DNA of 64,000 nucleotides. It comes from Desulfomarina profundi (GTDB lineage Bacteria > Desulfobacterota > Desulfobulbia > Desulfobulbales > Desulfocapsaceae). The stretch spans positions 682,001 through 746,000 of the forward strand of contig NZ_AP024086.1 of NCBI RefSeq assembly GCF_019703855.1, read 5' to 3'. Below are positions 9,495 through 16,651 of the stretch, piece after piece. How positions within the stretch are numbered: the first letter of the stretch is position 1; each line of letters opens with the position of its first letter. The position numbers were made by a program, and so were the translations under genes. The notes below the pieces were generated by a model. That model had not been told where the DNA came from, did no database searches, and saw only the letters and a list, made by a program, of their open reading frames with translations.

Positions 9495-9736
9495 GCTGTG
9501 TATTCAACAGTTTGTATGTTGAGTGTGGAGAATTATTTTCCCGCTTTATTTCAAGGTGGCCTGATTATAATATAGGCATGCAGAGTGTAACATGGGAGAA
9601 TTAATTCAGGTTTTCAGGGATAAAAACTTGAAAAAAGGGAATAAAATGGGGAATTCAAGACTCGGGGGGTGAGTGGAAAATACAAGCAGGGAACAAAACG
9701 TCAAGCTGAACGCCCTGTTTATAGAGGAAAATGAGG
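9495..9736. other. Gene-free host flank downstream of the original tRNA-Arg
   Basis: No gene seen. From 9671 the sequence is an imperfect copy of 50542-50610 (for example CAAGCAGGGA and GAACGCCCTGTTTATA in both), continuing the attachment repeat outward. It is the chromosomal sequence that originally followed the tRNA gene. Confidence 0.6.
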
Positions 9737-9804
9737 AAAAACAACGCTAAATCAGTGGTACACCCGGAGGGATTCGAACCCCCGACACCCGGATTCGAAG
9801 TCCG
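9737..9804. repeat. Prophage left attachment site (3' tRNA-Arg remnant)
   Basis: 68 bp identical to 50611-50678. It contains the 3' half of a tRNA-Arg on the minus strand (CCA end, T arm, part of the anticodon arm) but diverges within the anticodon stem, so it is not a functional tRNA gene. The break point defines the left prophage boundary. Confidence 0.92.
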
Positions 9805-9902
9805 TAGAATAATTGCATTAATTAGTTGTATTCAGAGGATTATTTGAAGAAATCGTAGAATATGGGTACAAATAAAGGTACATAAATAATTAAATTGTAG
9901 GA

Positions 9903-10115
9903 TTAAGATGTTATTTTTCCATCTTGAACCTCGGAAGGCTTGTAACTCCAATGTAACTGGATTTCAGGATGTTCTCTTTTTAATAAGGCAAGAATTGAAC
10001 CAGAATTTTCCAGTATATCTCTCGAAATAGTTTCAAGATTTTTTGATATAATTTCTCGTTGTTTCTCGGTTGAAGTATCTTTTGAATAAATTTTTAAAAA
10101 GTTAACTTTTTTCAT
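9903..10115 (-). CDS. 70-aa protein, third gene of cargo operon
   Basis: Small protein, no recognised family, mostly helical and charged (TEKQREIISKNLETISRDIL region) with a short C-terminal tail. Its start lies inside the 3' end of the GAF membrane-protein gene (14-bp overlap), indicating translational coupling and the same operon. It is the last gene before attL. AT-rich like its two partners. It could be a regulator or accessory subunit of the module; this is inferred from position only. Confidence 0.5.
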   Translation of the reverse strand: MKKVNFLKIYSKDTSTEKQREIISKNLETISRDILENSGSILALLKREHPEIQLHWSYKPSEVQDGKITS

Positions 10116-11730
10116 GAGTTTTCCTTGTTTTCTTTAGAGATGAAATCATTTCGTAAACAACGCAATTAACGAAAGGTAATATTTCGATTAAATTCGTTTG
10201 ATGTGAGTGTTCACAAAAATAATTTGAATCATCAGAATCAACAGTCAATACACCAATAATTTCATCAATGTCGTATCCATTGTTTCTAGTGAGTTCAATT
10301 AGGTTTCTATCTAATTCAAGTGGTATTGCAATCATAGACTTCAAATATTTTTTCTGTTTTTCGTGAAAATATGGTATTTGATTATTACAAGCACTTATCG
10401 GAGCTTTTTTTTGAAAAGAGCGAGAAGCTATTGAATCACTTGTATAAGATAGTTTATCTTTAATTTTTTTATCTTTAAAAGAAATGAAACATTCATTGAT
10501 GAATGGTATGCAAATTAAAGGTTCTAAAATGTTATTTTGATCATTTTTAACAAAAAGAGTACATCTGAAACGTATTTCATCATGATTTATTACTTTTAAC
10601 ATTTTGATCATGGCAATTAGAATTGCTATTAAGGGTTTCTTGTCTCCTGGTAACCTAGAATTGCCCAGAATAAGCTTTTTAATATTTTGTTTAACAATAT
10701 TGTCCAAACAACCTAATACAGTTATTAATCGTTGGATTTTATATCCTGACAGATGGGAGACATCTTTTGAATTATACTGTACAAATTTGTGTTCTTTATC
10801 TCCATATTTACAAACCGTACTCGTAAATGCTGCTTTGAAATTATCTGAGTGGAAAATATTATTCACAATCTCAGAGAATTGACCCCAAAATCCACGTGTA
10901 CGTTCATTATTTGGTGAATTAAAAAGACCTATAACTATGCCGAAAATAATTAGCAATATAATATAATACAATAGTAAGTAGTTAATAGAAGCGAGGTTAA
11001 CACCATAAAGTTCAAATATTCGGGAAAAAATATAAACAAAAGATAAAAAAAACGCAGAAGCCCAAACACTATATCTTAAGAAAAAAATGAACCGACATTT
11101 ATGTGTATGGTATAATAATTCATTAATATAAGATGGTGACAATTTAGCCACTATACTATTCCAGTGATATAAAGTCTTGTCTTCACCGTATGCTAGTCTA
11201 TTGCCACAAGCAGGAGTATCACATGAACTGCATCTACTTGGCAAACGGTTTGAAGGAAGGTTTTCTGCGTAAAAGTTAATTTCTGACATGAAACGAAACA
11301 ATCCTGGGGGACGAAAATTCTTAGATTTTTTTTCTAGGTTTCTTAATAAGATACTATCGCTTAATGGATCATTGCTTAAAAAATGAATTGATACGACCAA
11401 AAAGATAATAAAAAGCATGGCAAATTTCAACCCTTTGCCGGTGTAAATTGGAAGTTGCTCTTCTTTGTCAAAATTTTGTATAAATATTTTTTTCAGCCAA
11501 TGATTCTCAATTATAGTTTTTAATATATCAGAATTCTCAATCGCTCTTTCAACAATTATTGTTGTTGTACTATATTCTGGACTTGAAAACTCTATTCCTA
11601 TTACAATTAGAATTGAAGTAAAAATAGCAAAAAAAAATCTGAGTGTGAACTTTTTATTATCCCACTTCTTGCGGATTTCATAATTTTCTAATTTATGAAT
11701 ATTGATAGGGTTTTTAAAAAGAAAAAGCAT
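10102..11730 (-). CDS. Four-TM membrane protein with Cys cluster and GAF-like sensor domain
   Basis: 542 aa. Hydrophobic helices at about 28-46, 102-118, 213-238 and 248-270. Between the second and third lies a cytosolic or periplasmic segment with C167-x2-C170-x4-C175 and nearby His residues (208, 210), which may bind metal or form disulfides. The C-terminal part (about 385-535) looks like a GAF domain: helices, an LICIPF strand, then LKSMIAIPLEL and DEIIGVLTVDSDD strands. GAF domains sense small ligands or redox state. Middle gene of a leftward operon with the HEPN-like gene 45 bp upstream and the 70-aa gene overlapping its end. Strong AT bias compared with phage core genes suggests separate acquisition. 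No known defence family is recognised. Confidence 0.6.
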   Translation of the reverse strand: MLFLFKNPINIHKLENYEIRKKWDNKKFTLRFFFAIFTSILIVIGIEFSSPEYSTTTIIVERAIENSDILKTIIENHWLKKIFIQNFDKEEQLPIYTGKGLKFAMLFIIFLVVSIHFLSNDPLSDSILLRNLEKKSKNFRPPGLFRFMSEINFYAENLPSNRLPSRCSSCDTPACGNRLAYGEDKTLYHWNSIVAKLSPSYINELLYHTHKCRFIFFLRYSVWASAFFLSFVYIFSRIFELYGVNLASINYLLLYYIILLIIFGIVIGLFNSPNNERTRGFWGQFSEIVNNIFHSDNFKAAFTSTVCKYGDKEHKFVQYNSKDVSHLSGYKIQRLITVLGCLDNIVKQNIKKLILGNSRLPGDKKPLIAILIAMIKMLKVINHDEIRFRCTLFVKNDQNNILEPLICIPFINECFISFKDKKIKDKLSYTSDSIASRSFQKKAPISACNNQIPYFHEKQKKYLKSMIAIPLELDRNLIELTRNNGYDIDEIIGVLTVDSDDSNYFCEHSHQTNLIEILPFVNCVVYEMISSLKKTRKTHEKS

Positions 11731-11775
11731 TACACAGTCCTTTAAGTGAAACTAGTGAATAATTAGTGATTATTA

Positions 11776-12948
11776 TTATGTAAATAATTCTGCTTTTTGA
11801 ATAAAGTTTGATGGAAAACTATTTATTATTAATTGTCGTAAATAGCCATATTTTTTAAGATATCGGTTGTCCGAATTGTTTGTTGCGCTATACTCGAATA
11901 AAATCTCATGGTTATAATCAAAAACCTCAATAGAAAAAAGACCAAAAGTCGGTTTGTGTATCGAATGATTACCTGCAATACTTATTAAGGAAATAGTTTT
12001 TTCGATGAGATCTGGAGTAAATATTTTTAGGGAGCGATTGTTTAACAACAATTTGATGAAACCATCTTTCGAAAACTTTATTTCAATAGAATTTGAATAG
12101 TTATTGTTGGGTATAGAAATTATTTCGTGTTTTTTTGAATTGATCATTAAATAAAGATTAAATCTATTGTCTTCATCCATGTCTTTAGATAAAGAAAGAA
12201 TCTCTTCATTTTTGTTTATCATAAAACTAATTATGTTTCCTTTGTTTGAGCAGGATGGACTGTGTTTGAATTGAAAAATAAATTTCACCGTAAAGTCCAT
12301 TAACGGCTTATCTTCAAAAGAAATATAAGCTGAAGAAACTCCATCAAAGAATAAAATATTTTGAGTTTTTTCTTCGGAGTGATTGACAAAATCATTAAAA
12401 ATTATATTTGAACAAGGATTAGAACAATAATCAACTGCGTCAACTAATGTTCGTAAATATTGCAAGATACTTATATAATAATATCTTAATTCACTAACGT
12501 TATTCCATATTTTAGATTTGAATATAAGCTTATCAAATTTTTTAAGTTCTTTTGGAATTTTGATTTTTTTTCTTAGTTCTTTAATATGTGTTTCAACTTT
12601 GTGGCTATCTAGTGTGATGCTTAATCGATGTGCATAACAATTTCTAATATTTCTTATAGATTCAAAAGCATCGTAAGCTGTTTTGTCAATTAGATCTGAG
12701 AAAAATGCAAATCTAATTTTATAATATAATGAATTAATGCCAATCTTATTCAAAGTATTTATTTCTTTTTTAAAATGATATTTTAATATCAATCTTCCTA
12801 GTAGTAATTCAATCATCGATGCTAAAATTAGTATTGCTTCAAGCTCGCTATCGACCGAAAAATGATGAATGGATTGATAATACTCTTCATACATATCTCC
12901 TATGAAAAGCCCTTTAAGTGAAGAAGAATTTGTATTTTCAATTGTCAT
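11776..12948 (-). CDS. HEPN/MltR-like domain fused to LamG-like jelly roll
   Basis: 390 aa. Residues about 12-130 are all-alpha and resemble the MltR/DUF4145 HEPN clan: an LFIGDMYEEYY start, helix ELEAILILASMIELLLGRLIL, then ESIRNIRNCYAHRLS, in which R102-N-C-Y-A-H107 matches the R-x4-H motif that is catalytic in HEPN RNases. Residues about 198-355 look like a LamG/concanavalin jelly roll (FFDGVSSAYISF, then DFTVKFIFQFKH, ending FGLFSIEVFDY). First gene of the leftward cargo operon and read in the same direction as the repressor. MltR itself is a regulator, so RNase activity is inferred. The combination with a beta-sandwich is unfamiliar to me. Confidence 0.6.
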   Translation of the reverse strand: MTIENTNSSSLKGLFIGDMYEEYYQSIHHFSVDSELEAILILASMIELLLGRLILKYHFKKEINTLNKIGINSLYYKIRFAFFSDLIDKTAYDAFESIRNIRNCYAHRLSITLDSHKVETHIKELRKKIKIPKELKKFDKLIFKSKIWNNVSELRYYYISILQYLRTLVDAVDYCSNPCSNIIFNDFVNHSEEKTQNILFFDGVSSAYISFEDKPLMDFTVKFIFQFKHSPSCSNKGNIISFMINKNEEILSLSKDMDEDNRFNLYLMINSKKHEIISIPNNNYSNSIEIKFSKDGFIKLLLNNRSLKIFTPDLIEKTISLISIAGNHSIHKPTFGLFSIEVFDYNHEILFEYSATNNSDNRYLKKYGYLRQLIINSFPSNFIQKAELFT

Positions 12949-13200
12949 AAGTTTAATTAAGTTGTGTTTTTCGAAAAATTAAATCTATCTCGTTCCCCTG
13001 GGGCGGAGTGTAAGGCCATATCTCTCCTTTATCTTCCCAGAACCATTAAAAATTGCATTCAAGAGCTAAAGATATGCGAAGGCAACTGGATCGATTTGGG
13101 GCTGGTGTACCTCTTAATCATCTACTAACTGTAGGTCTTTGTAGTCCTATTAATATTACGTAGAAAAGAAAATACCTTTTCTTTTGATCAATATGATTAC
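12949..13200. other. Gene-free spacer upstream of the cargo operon
   Basis: No convincing reading frame. AT-rich at both ends with a less AT-rich core at about 12990-13130. It lies between the HEPN-like gene start and the dead nuclease fragment, so it should hold the cargo operon promoter; I could not single out -35/-10 boxes confidently. Confidence 0.4.
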
Positions 13201-13620
13201 TGATAATAAAAAATAGCAATTTTATTTGATCGGAAAAATTATACAAATCATTAAAGTTACTGATCGAGAATTTTGTTTCTTTCTTGTTTTCGTCGAAAAC
13301 ATCAAGATATTAATGTGAAGTATTAAAATGGAGTCGACAAAATGGTTTTCTGTTATTTTTATCAAGTAATATTCCGAAATAACTCTTAGTGTCACGATGG
13401 TATACTCGTTCAATATCGAAAACTTCCCGCATGATTGCTTTAACTACTAGAAATCCTTCCAATTCTTCTTCAGTTGAAATGATGCCTTATCGTCAATTCC
13501 AAATTGTTCATCATTTCGTTCTTCTGCGGCAGGGATTTCGGTTTCTTTCGCCCCATGGTCTGATAAGGCAGTTCTGAGACGATTGTTTAAATGATCGTTT
13601 ATAACTGATTTTAATGCACT
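13201..13620 (-). pseudogene. Decayed C-terminal part of an HsdR-N-type restriction nuclease-like protein
   Basis: Read on the minus strand in pieces, the DNA gives ALKSVINDHLNNRLRTAL, then after a one-base frameshift near 13480 EEELEGFLVVKAIMREVF, RDTKSYFGILLDKNNRKP and CRLHFN. A TAA nonsense codon at about 13310 follows, and then YLDVFDENKKET and DLYNFSDQIK. This order is characteristic of the C-terminus of type I restriction R-N (HSDR_N_2) family proteins found as stand-alone nucleases. The N-terminal nuclease half is absent, so this is a dead fragment. It shows that the slot between repressor and attL has held defence-type cargo before. Confidence 0.7.
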
Positions 13621-13657
13621 TTTTTAAATAAAATATAGATATTTATACCCAATAACT

Positions 13658-14188
13658 TTATTTCTGATTTGCAATTAAATTATCCTGCTCATCAGTTTGT
13701 AAATTTTTCCTGGCTGCTTTTTTTTCCCTGATATAGTCGCGATAATTGGCAAAGCCTTTGTGCAGATCATCCATAAACAGATCAACCCCTTCTTTATCAG
13801 GGCCATAATATTCAGCTACAAATTCAAATAATTCGTCAAAAAAACCGAGGCACTGTTGTTTGAAGAACAATAACCTGGCCTTTTCGTTTTCCTTCCCTAT
13901 ATCACTGGCCCTTTTATATGTGCCGAAGTCTAGTGTTTTCTCTGCTGTTTTAATTTCATTTTGTGGATACGGATAGCCCTTTCCTGTTTGTAACCAATCA
14001 ATATTGCATTCAAAAAAATAAGCAATTTTAACAATTGTTGATCGTCTTGGCGACTTAACTACACGGTTCAGCCATTTGCTTATTTGGGTTTCCGAAATTC
14101 CTGTTTCTTTAGAAAATTTCCTCTGATCAATTTTTTTTAAGTCAATAAGTTGTTGTAATCTGGCGGCAAAATCATTTCTACTTGTCAT
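13658..14188 (-). CDS. Phage repressor, XRE-type helix-turn-helix
   Basis: 176 aa from ATG 14188 (an in-frame GTG at 14221 would add 11 residues). The N-terminal HTH_3/XRE domain has FSKETGISETQISKWLNR as turn and recognition helix, and a second small motif, IDWLQTGKG, typical of Cro/CI-family regulators. The C-terminal part is helical and charged with no LexA/S24 peptidase signature, so induction by RecA-type self-cleavage is not evident. Divergent from the Cro-like gene across a short operator region. Expected to hold the lysogenic state. Confidence 0.82.
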   Translation of the reverse strand: MTSRNDFAARLQQLIDLKKIDQRKFSKETGISETQISKWLNRVVKSPRRSTIVKIAYFFECNIDWLQTGKGYPYPQNEIKTAEKTLDFGTYKRASDIGKENEKARLLFFKQQCLGFFDELFEFVAEYYGPDKEGVDLFMDDLHKGFANYRDYIREKKAARKNLQTDEQDNLIANQK

Positions 14189-14253
14189 TGATTTAATCAC
14201 GTTTAATTTAACACTTGCCACTGCTTTAATTAACGGTTATCATTGTAGCCATT
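14189..14253 (+). promoter_or_regulatory. Repressor/Cro divergent operator and rightward promoter
   Basis: A rightward promoter is visible as TTGCCA (14215-14220), 17 bp, TATCAT (14238-14243). Transcription would start within a few bases of the Cro-like ATG at 14254, giving a very short or no leader. Two similar blocks, TTTAATTTAAC at 14202 and CTTTAATTAAC at 14224, are candidate operators 22 bp apart, the second lying between the -35 and -10 boxes. Confidence 0.5.
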
Positions 14254-14466
14254 ATGACACCTACACAGATAAAAGGCGCAATAATGCTGGCCACTGGTTT
14301 AACCATTGATGAGTTCGCAAAAAAACAAGGTTATCAAAAAGCATCGTTCTATCGGACCATCAAAGGAACGAGACGCTCAAAAAAAATACGGGCGATCATT
14401 GAGCGCACATGCGCCCATATAATAAAGATTGACTGGCCTGAACCGGCCAAGGAAAAAACAGAATAA
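14254..14466 (+). CDS. Small Cro-like DNA-binding protein
   Basis: 70-aa protein opposite the repressor, in the position of Cro/Ner. An HTH can be read as TIDEFAKKQGYQKASFYRTIKG (second part as recognition helix), followed by a basic stretch (TRRSKKIRAIIER). First gene of the rightward early operon. A large hairpin follows its stop. Confidence 0.68.
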   Translation: MTPTQIKGAIMLATGLTIDEFAKKQGYQKASFYRTIKGTRRSKKIRAIIERTCAHIIKIDWPEPAKEKTE

Positions 14467-14473
14467 GAAAAGT

Positions 14474-14534
14474 CCTTTCCCCGGACGCAGTTCAGGATAT
14501 GTCGCTGGCACTTCATATCCTAACCGGGGAAAGG
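14474..14534 (+). terminator. Large two-part hairpin after the Cro-like gene
   Basis: CCTTTCCCCGG (14474-14484) pairs with CCGGGGAAAGG (14524-14534), and inside it CAGGATATG pairs with CATATCCT. The 61-bp structure lies in the 139-bp gap before the next gene. The nearest T-rich tract is weak, so it may be an attenuator, a regulatory RNA fold or a protein site rather than a simple terminator. Confidence 0.6.
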
Positions 14535-14605
14535 CATTTTGCAAGAATATTTTTATAGATGGCACTACTTACCACTAAGCCAAAAAAAACATTTGAGAGG
14601 AAGCT

Positions 14606-15115
14606 GTGATACCAAGGGAAAAGAAATACCCCAGGGACTATCAGGTGATGGATGACGTTCTCAACCGTGGTGATGCTGTTGAACTTGCGAGGTTGCTTTC
14701 AGTTTCTCCCCAGCATGTACGCTCCTGGTGTCGTGCCCCTGAAACCGAAGATGAATTCGCTACTGGTCGTTTTGGCCCTCTTGCCCGCATTCGTACCATG
14801 ATATCAATGATAAGAGATGATGATGGCGTTCCTGACCGGGCTTTTCCTATTGCTCAGTATATAGCACAGCTGTGCAAAGGGACATTTGTTCCTGACCTGC
14901 AACTGACCGAATCCATGGAATCTGACATCGTGCGTGATATATCCGCTGTTTTTAAGGAAACCGGCGAGGCTATCGAGGTCACCCGGAAAAATTGGCTGGA
15001 AAGAAACGGTAAAAACACGGAGCAGCAAAAGGCTCAGTGCCGCAGAGAAATAAACGAAGCTCTGGTGGCTTTGCTGCAACTCAGAGAGCATCTGGAGAGG
15101 CCAAGAGAACTATGA
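14606..15115 (+). CDS. Phage early regulatory protein (HTH at N-terminus)
   Basis: 169 aa starting at GTG 14606 with GAGAGG upstream. The N-terminal region (MDDVLNRGDAVELARLLSVS, then QHVRSWC) reads as an HTH of the kind found in CII-like or small phage regulators. The rest is helical, with an ISAVFKETGEAIEV segment. It overlaps the next gene by 4 bp (ATGA). A degenerate duplicate of its 5' end lies at 16064-16168. Specific function unknown. Confidence 0.6.
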   Translation: MIPREKKYPRDYQVMDDVLNRGDAVELARLLSVSPQHVRSWCRAPETEDEFATGRFGPLARIRTMISMIRDDDGVPDRAFPIAQYIAQLCKGTFVPDLQLTESMESDIVRDISAVFKETGEAIEVTRKNWLERNGKNTEQQKAQCRREINEALVALLQLREHLERPREL

Positions 15116-15435
15116 CGAATACACATGAAGAAATACGCGTTATGCGGATAGAACTGAGTGAACTCAAACAACTTCTCCTTGATCTCAGAGAAAAGATTCA
15201 TCAGCAATACCTGCAAGAAGATGAAATTCTCACCGTAAATGAAGCAGCGGCCCTGTTAAAGGTGTCAAAATCGACTTTGTTTCGATATGTGGCCAATCGA
15301 TCAATTCCATATTCGAGACCATCGGGGAAAGCGAAAGGTGATCTGCGCTTTTCAAAGCGTGCTCTGTTGGAAACGATTCCACCGAAAAAGCATAAACGGC
15401 GGGGTAGAAAGACTCGGGAGATAACGGTGTTATGA
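15112..15435 (+). CDS. MerR/excisionase-type HTH protein
   Basis: 107 aa from ATG 15112, which overlaps the upstream stop (ATGA). An N-terminal helical segment is followed by an HTH_17 excisionase-type DNA-binding domain: ILTVNEAAALLKVSKSTLFRY, then SRPSGKAKGDLRFSKRALLE. The basic tail is KKHKRRGRKTR. It could be an excisionase or an early regulator; the integrase is at the far end, so an Xis role is plausible but not shown. Confidence 0.72.
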   Translation: MTNTHEEIRVMRIELSELKQLLLDLREKIHQQYLQEDEILTVNEAAALLKVSKSTLFRYVANRSIPYSRPSGKAKGDLRFSKRALLETIPPKKHKRRGRKTREITVL

Positions 15436-15689
15436 AAAGAAAAACAAATCATTACAAACTGGAGGCTATAGTGGATATCGCAAAATTAATAGGCAAACAG
15501 TGTTCATATCGCCGTATTTACCAGAACGAGAGAACGGTTAGCGTCATTAGATCCATTGAAACAGTAGTTGAAGTTATCTCCAGCAAGGCAACCCCTGTTG
15601 AACATAAAATTTTATGTATGAAGAACGGTGATAAGGTTGCTCTTCAGTCCGTCTGGTTTGACTCCTCTATCGACTGTTTCAGCTCTTGA
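15432..15689 (+). CDS. Small phage protein, unknown
   Basis: 85 aa, start overlapping the previous stop (ATGA at 15432), so co-translated. Basic N-terminus; no recognised domain. Its last 46 bp overlap the convergent small gene at 15644-15874. Confidence 0.45.
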   Translation: MKRKTNHYKLEAIVDIAKLIGKQCSYRRIYQNERTVSVIRSIETVVEVISSKATPVEHKILCMKNGDKVALQSVWFDSSIDCFSS

Positions 15690-15874
15690 ATTGCGCTGGA
15701 TATCCCATCAAGCGAGGCTGTGATGCTACTGGTGGCGTCCTTGATTTCTATTGTCAGCCCTTCAATGGCTCCAATTCCATTCGGGTTATATGCATTACCA
15801 AAGCCTATTTTTTGCAGCTGATCGGAAATCTCGGCGGTGGCCTCTTTAATAAGTTTTTTAAGCTTCTCATCCAT
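15644..15874 (-). CDS. Small helical protein on opposite strand
   Basis: 76 aa from ATG 15874, chosen for its GAGGAGGATTG ribosome site; the open frame runs further upstream without one. The protein is amphipathic-helical (MDEKLKKLIKEATAEISDQL and later SITASLDGISSAIQEL), suggesting a coiled coil. It is the only leftward gene in the early rightward operon and overlaps the preceding gene tail to tail. A lysogeny-expressed extra gene or antisense control are both possible. Confidence 0.5.
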   Translation of the reverse strand: MDEKLKKLIKEATAEISDQLQKIGFGNAYNPNGIGAIEGLTIEIKDATSSITASLDGISSAIQELKQSIEESNQTD

Positions 15875-16063
15875 CGTCAATCCTCCTCTTGTTAGGTCAA
15901 AATCATGAATTAAGCACAGGTCCTCGTCCTCCGAACACAACTAAGGCGTTACAGGTGGTACTGGGTATCCTAATTGGATGGCGGGTGTTTTTGCAAATAA
16001 AAAAACACATGAGGTGGCACTGCTCAACCTTATTAAACCGAACAAAATCAAACAAGTGAAGCT

Positions 16064-16168
16064 GTGATAAAAAGGGAAAAGAAACATCCATGGTTGTGAG
16101 AAGTCCTCGATGCAGTCTTAAACAAAAGCGATGCTATAGAGCTGTCCAGGCGCTTATTCCTGCCCTGA
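16064..16168 (+). pseudogene. Degenerate duplicate of the early regulator's N-terminus
   Basis: Translating from GTG 16064 gives VIKREKKHPWL, a stop, then EVLDAVLNKSDAIELSRRL, aligning with MIPREKKYPRDYQ and MDDVLNRGDAVELARLL at 14606. The upstream bases (GAAGCTGTGATA) are also alike. It ends at a TGA at 16166. This is a decayed second copy, from tandem duplication or from recombination with a related phage. Confidence 0.75.
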
Positions 16169-16178
16169 AAAGAACAAC

Positions 16179-16376
16179 GTGCGGTCGTTTTTGCAGCCGC
16201 CTTTTTTCGATGGCAGAGAAAACAACAAGGTCTACACCCTCCAACACTATCACGGGTCCTTCCTGGAGAATTGGAGGTACGGGTATGACGCCGCCCGGCG
16301 GTTTCTCGTGGATATATTTTTAAAAGTATCGGAAAAACGGAACGTTATTTCATTTTTTTTTAGGGTGCAGACTTGA
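16179..16376 (+). CDS. Doubtful short frame between regulator remnant and zinc-ribbon gene
   Basis: 65-aa frame starting with GTG. It contains an aromatic-rich stretch (PPFFDGRENNKVYTLQHYHG) that looks more protein-like than random, but there is no good ribosome site. It may be the 3' remnant of a lost gene joined to the duplicated regulator. The segment 15875-16063 before it has no gene that I can support. Confidence 0.25.
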   Translation: MRSFLQPPFFDGRENNKVYTLQHYHGSFLENWRYGYDAARRFLVDIFLKVSEKRNVISFFFRVQT

Positions 16377-16651
16377 TTGATAGAAATGAAAAAAAGACCA
16401 CTGCCTGTCCGCGTTGCGGGAGTCAGGAGTTGTGGCGTCACGGGAAAAACGGTGCGGGAAACCGACAGTGGCTTTGCCGCACCTGTGGACGGGTATTTGT
16501 CCTGAAGCCGTTTGGTATTACAGACGAAGTGAAAACAATTACCGACAGGCTGATAGGGGAGGGAATCCCTGTGCCTGTTATCACAAGGGTTATGGGAGGC
16601 TATGTTTCCCGCCGGTGGATCTATAACAGGAAGAGATTGATCAATGGTTGA
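16373..16651 (+). CDS. Zinc-ribbon protein, InsA-like N-terminus
   Basis: 92 aa, apparent TTG start at 16373 after AGGGTG. CPRCGS, then 18 residues later CRTCGR, and the pattern WRHGKNGAGNRQWLC match the zinc ribbon that precedes the HTH in IS1 InsA and related transposase helpers. A helical part with GIPVPVITRVMG could be an HTH. In phages such proteins are small DNA-binding regulators. It overlaps the helicase gene by 8 bp. Confidence 0.65.
   Translation: MIDRNEKKTTACPRCGSQELWRHGKNGAGNRQWLCRTCGRVFVLKPFGITDEVKTITDRLIGEGIPVPVITRVMGGYVSRRWIYNRKRLING

Noticed and set aside
9755-9804. tRNA-like sequence at the left prophage end
   Set aside because: Only the 3' half matches; the anticodon stem partner and D arm are absent, so it is an attachment remnant.
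9903-12948. CBASS, Thoeris, Gabija, retron or BREX identity for the cargo operon
   Set aside because: No cyclase, TIR, SIR2, OLD-nuclease, reverse transcriptase or BREX-type motifs are visible.
13222-13413. 63-aa minus-strand frame
   Set aside because: It is the wrong frame over the dead nuclease fragment, whose real peptide blocks lie in the adjacent frame.
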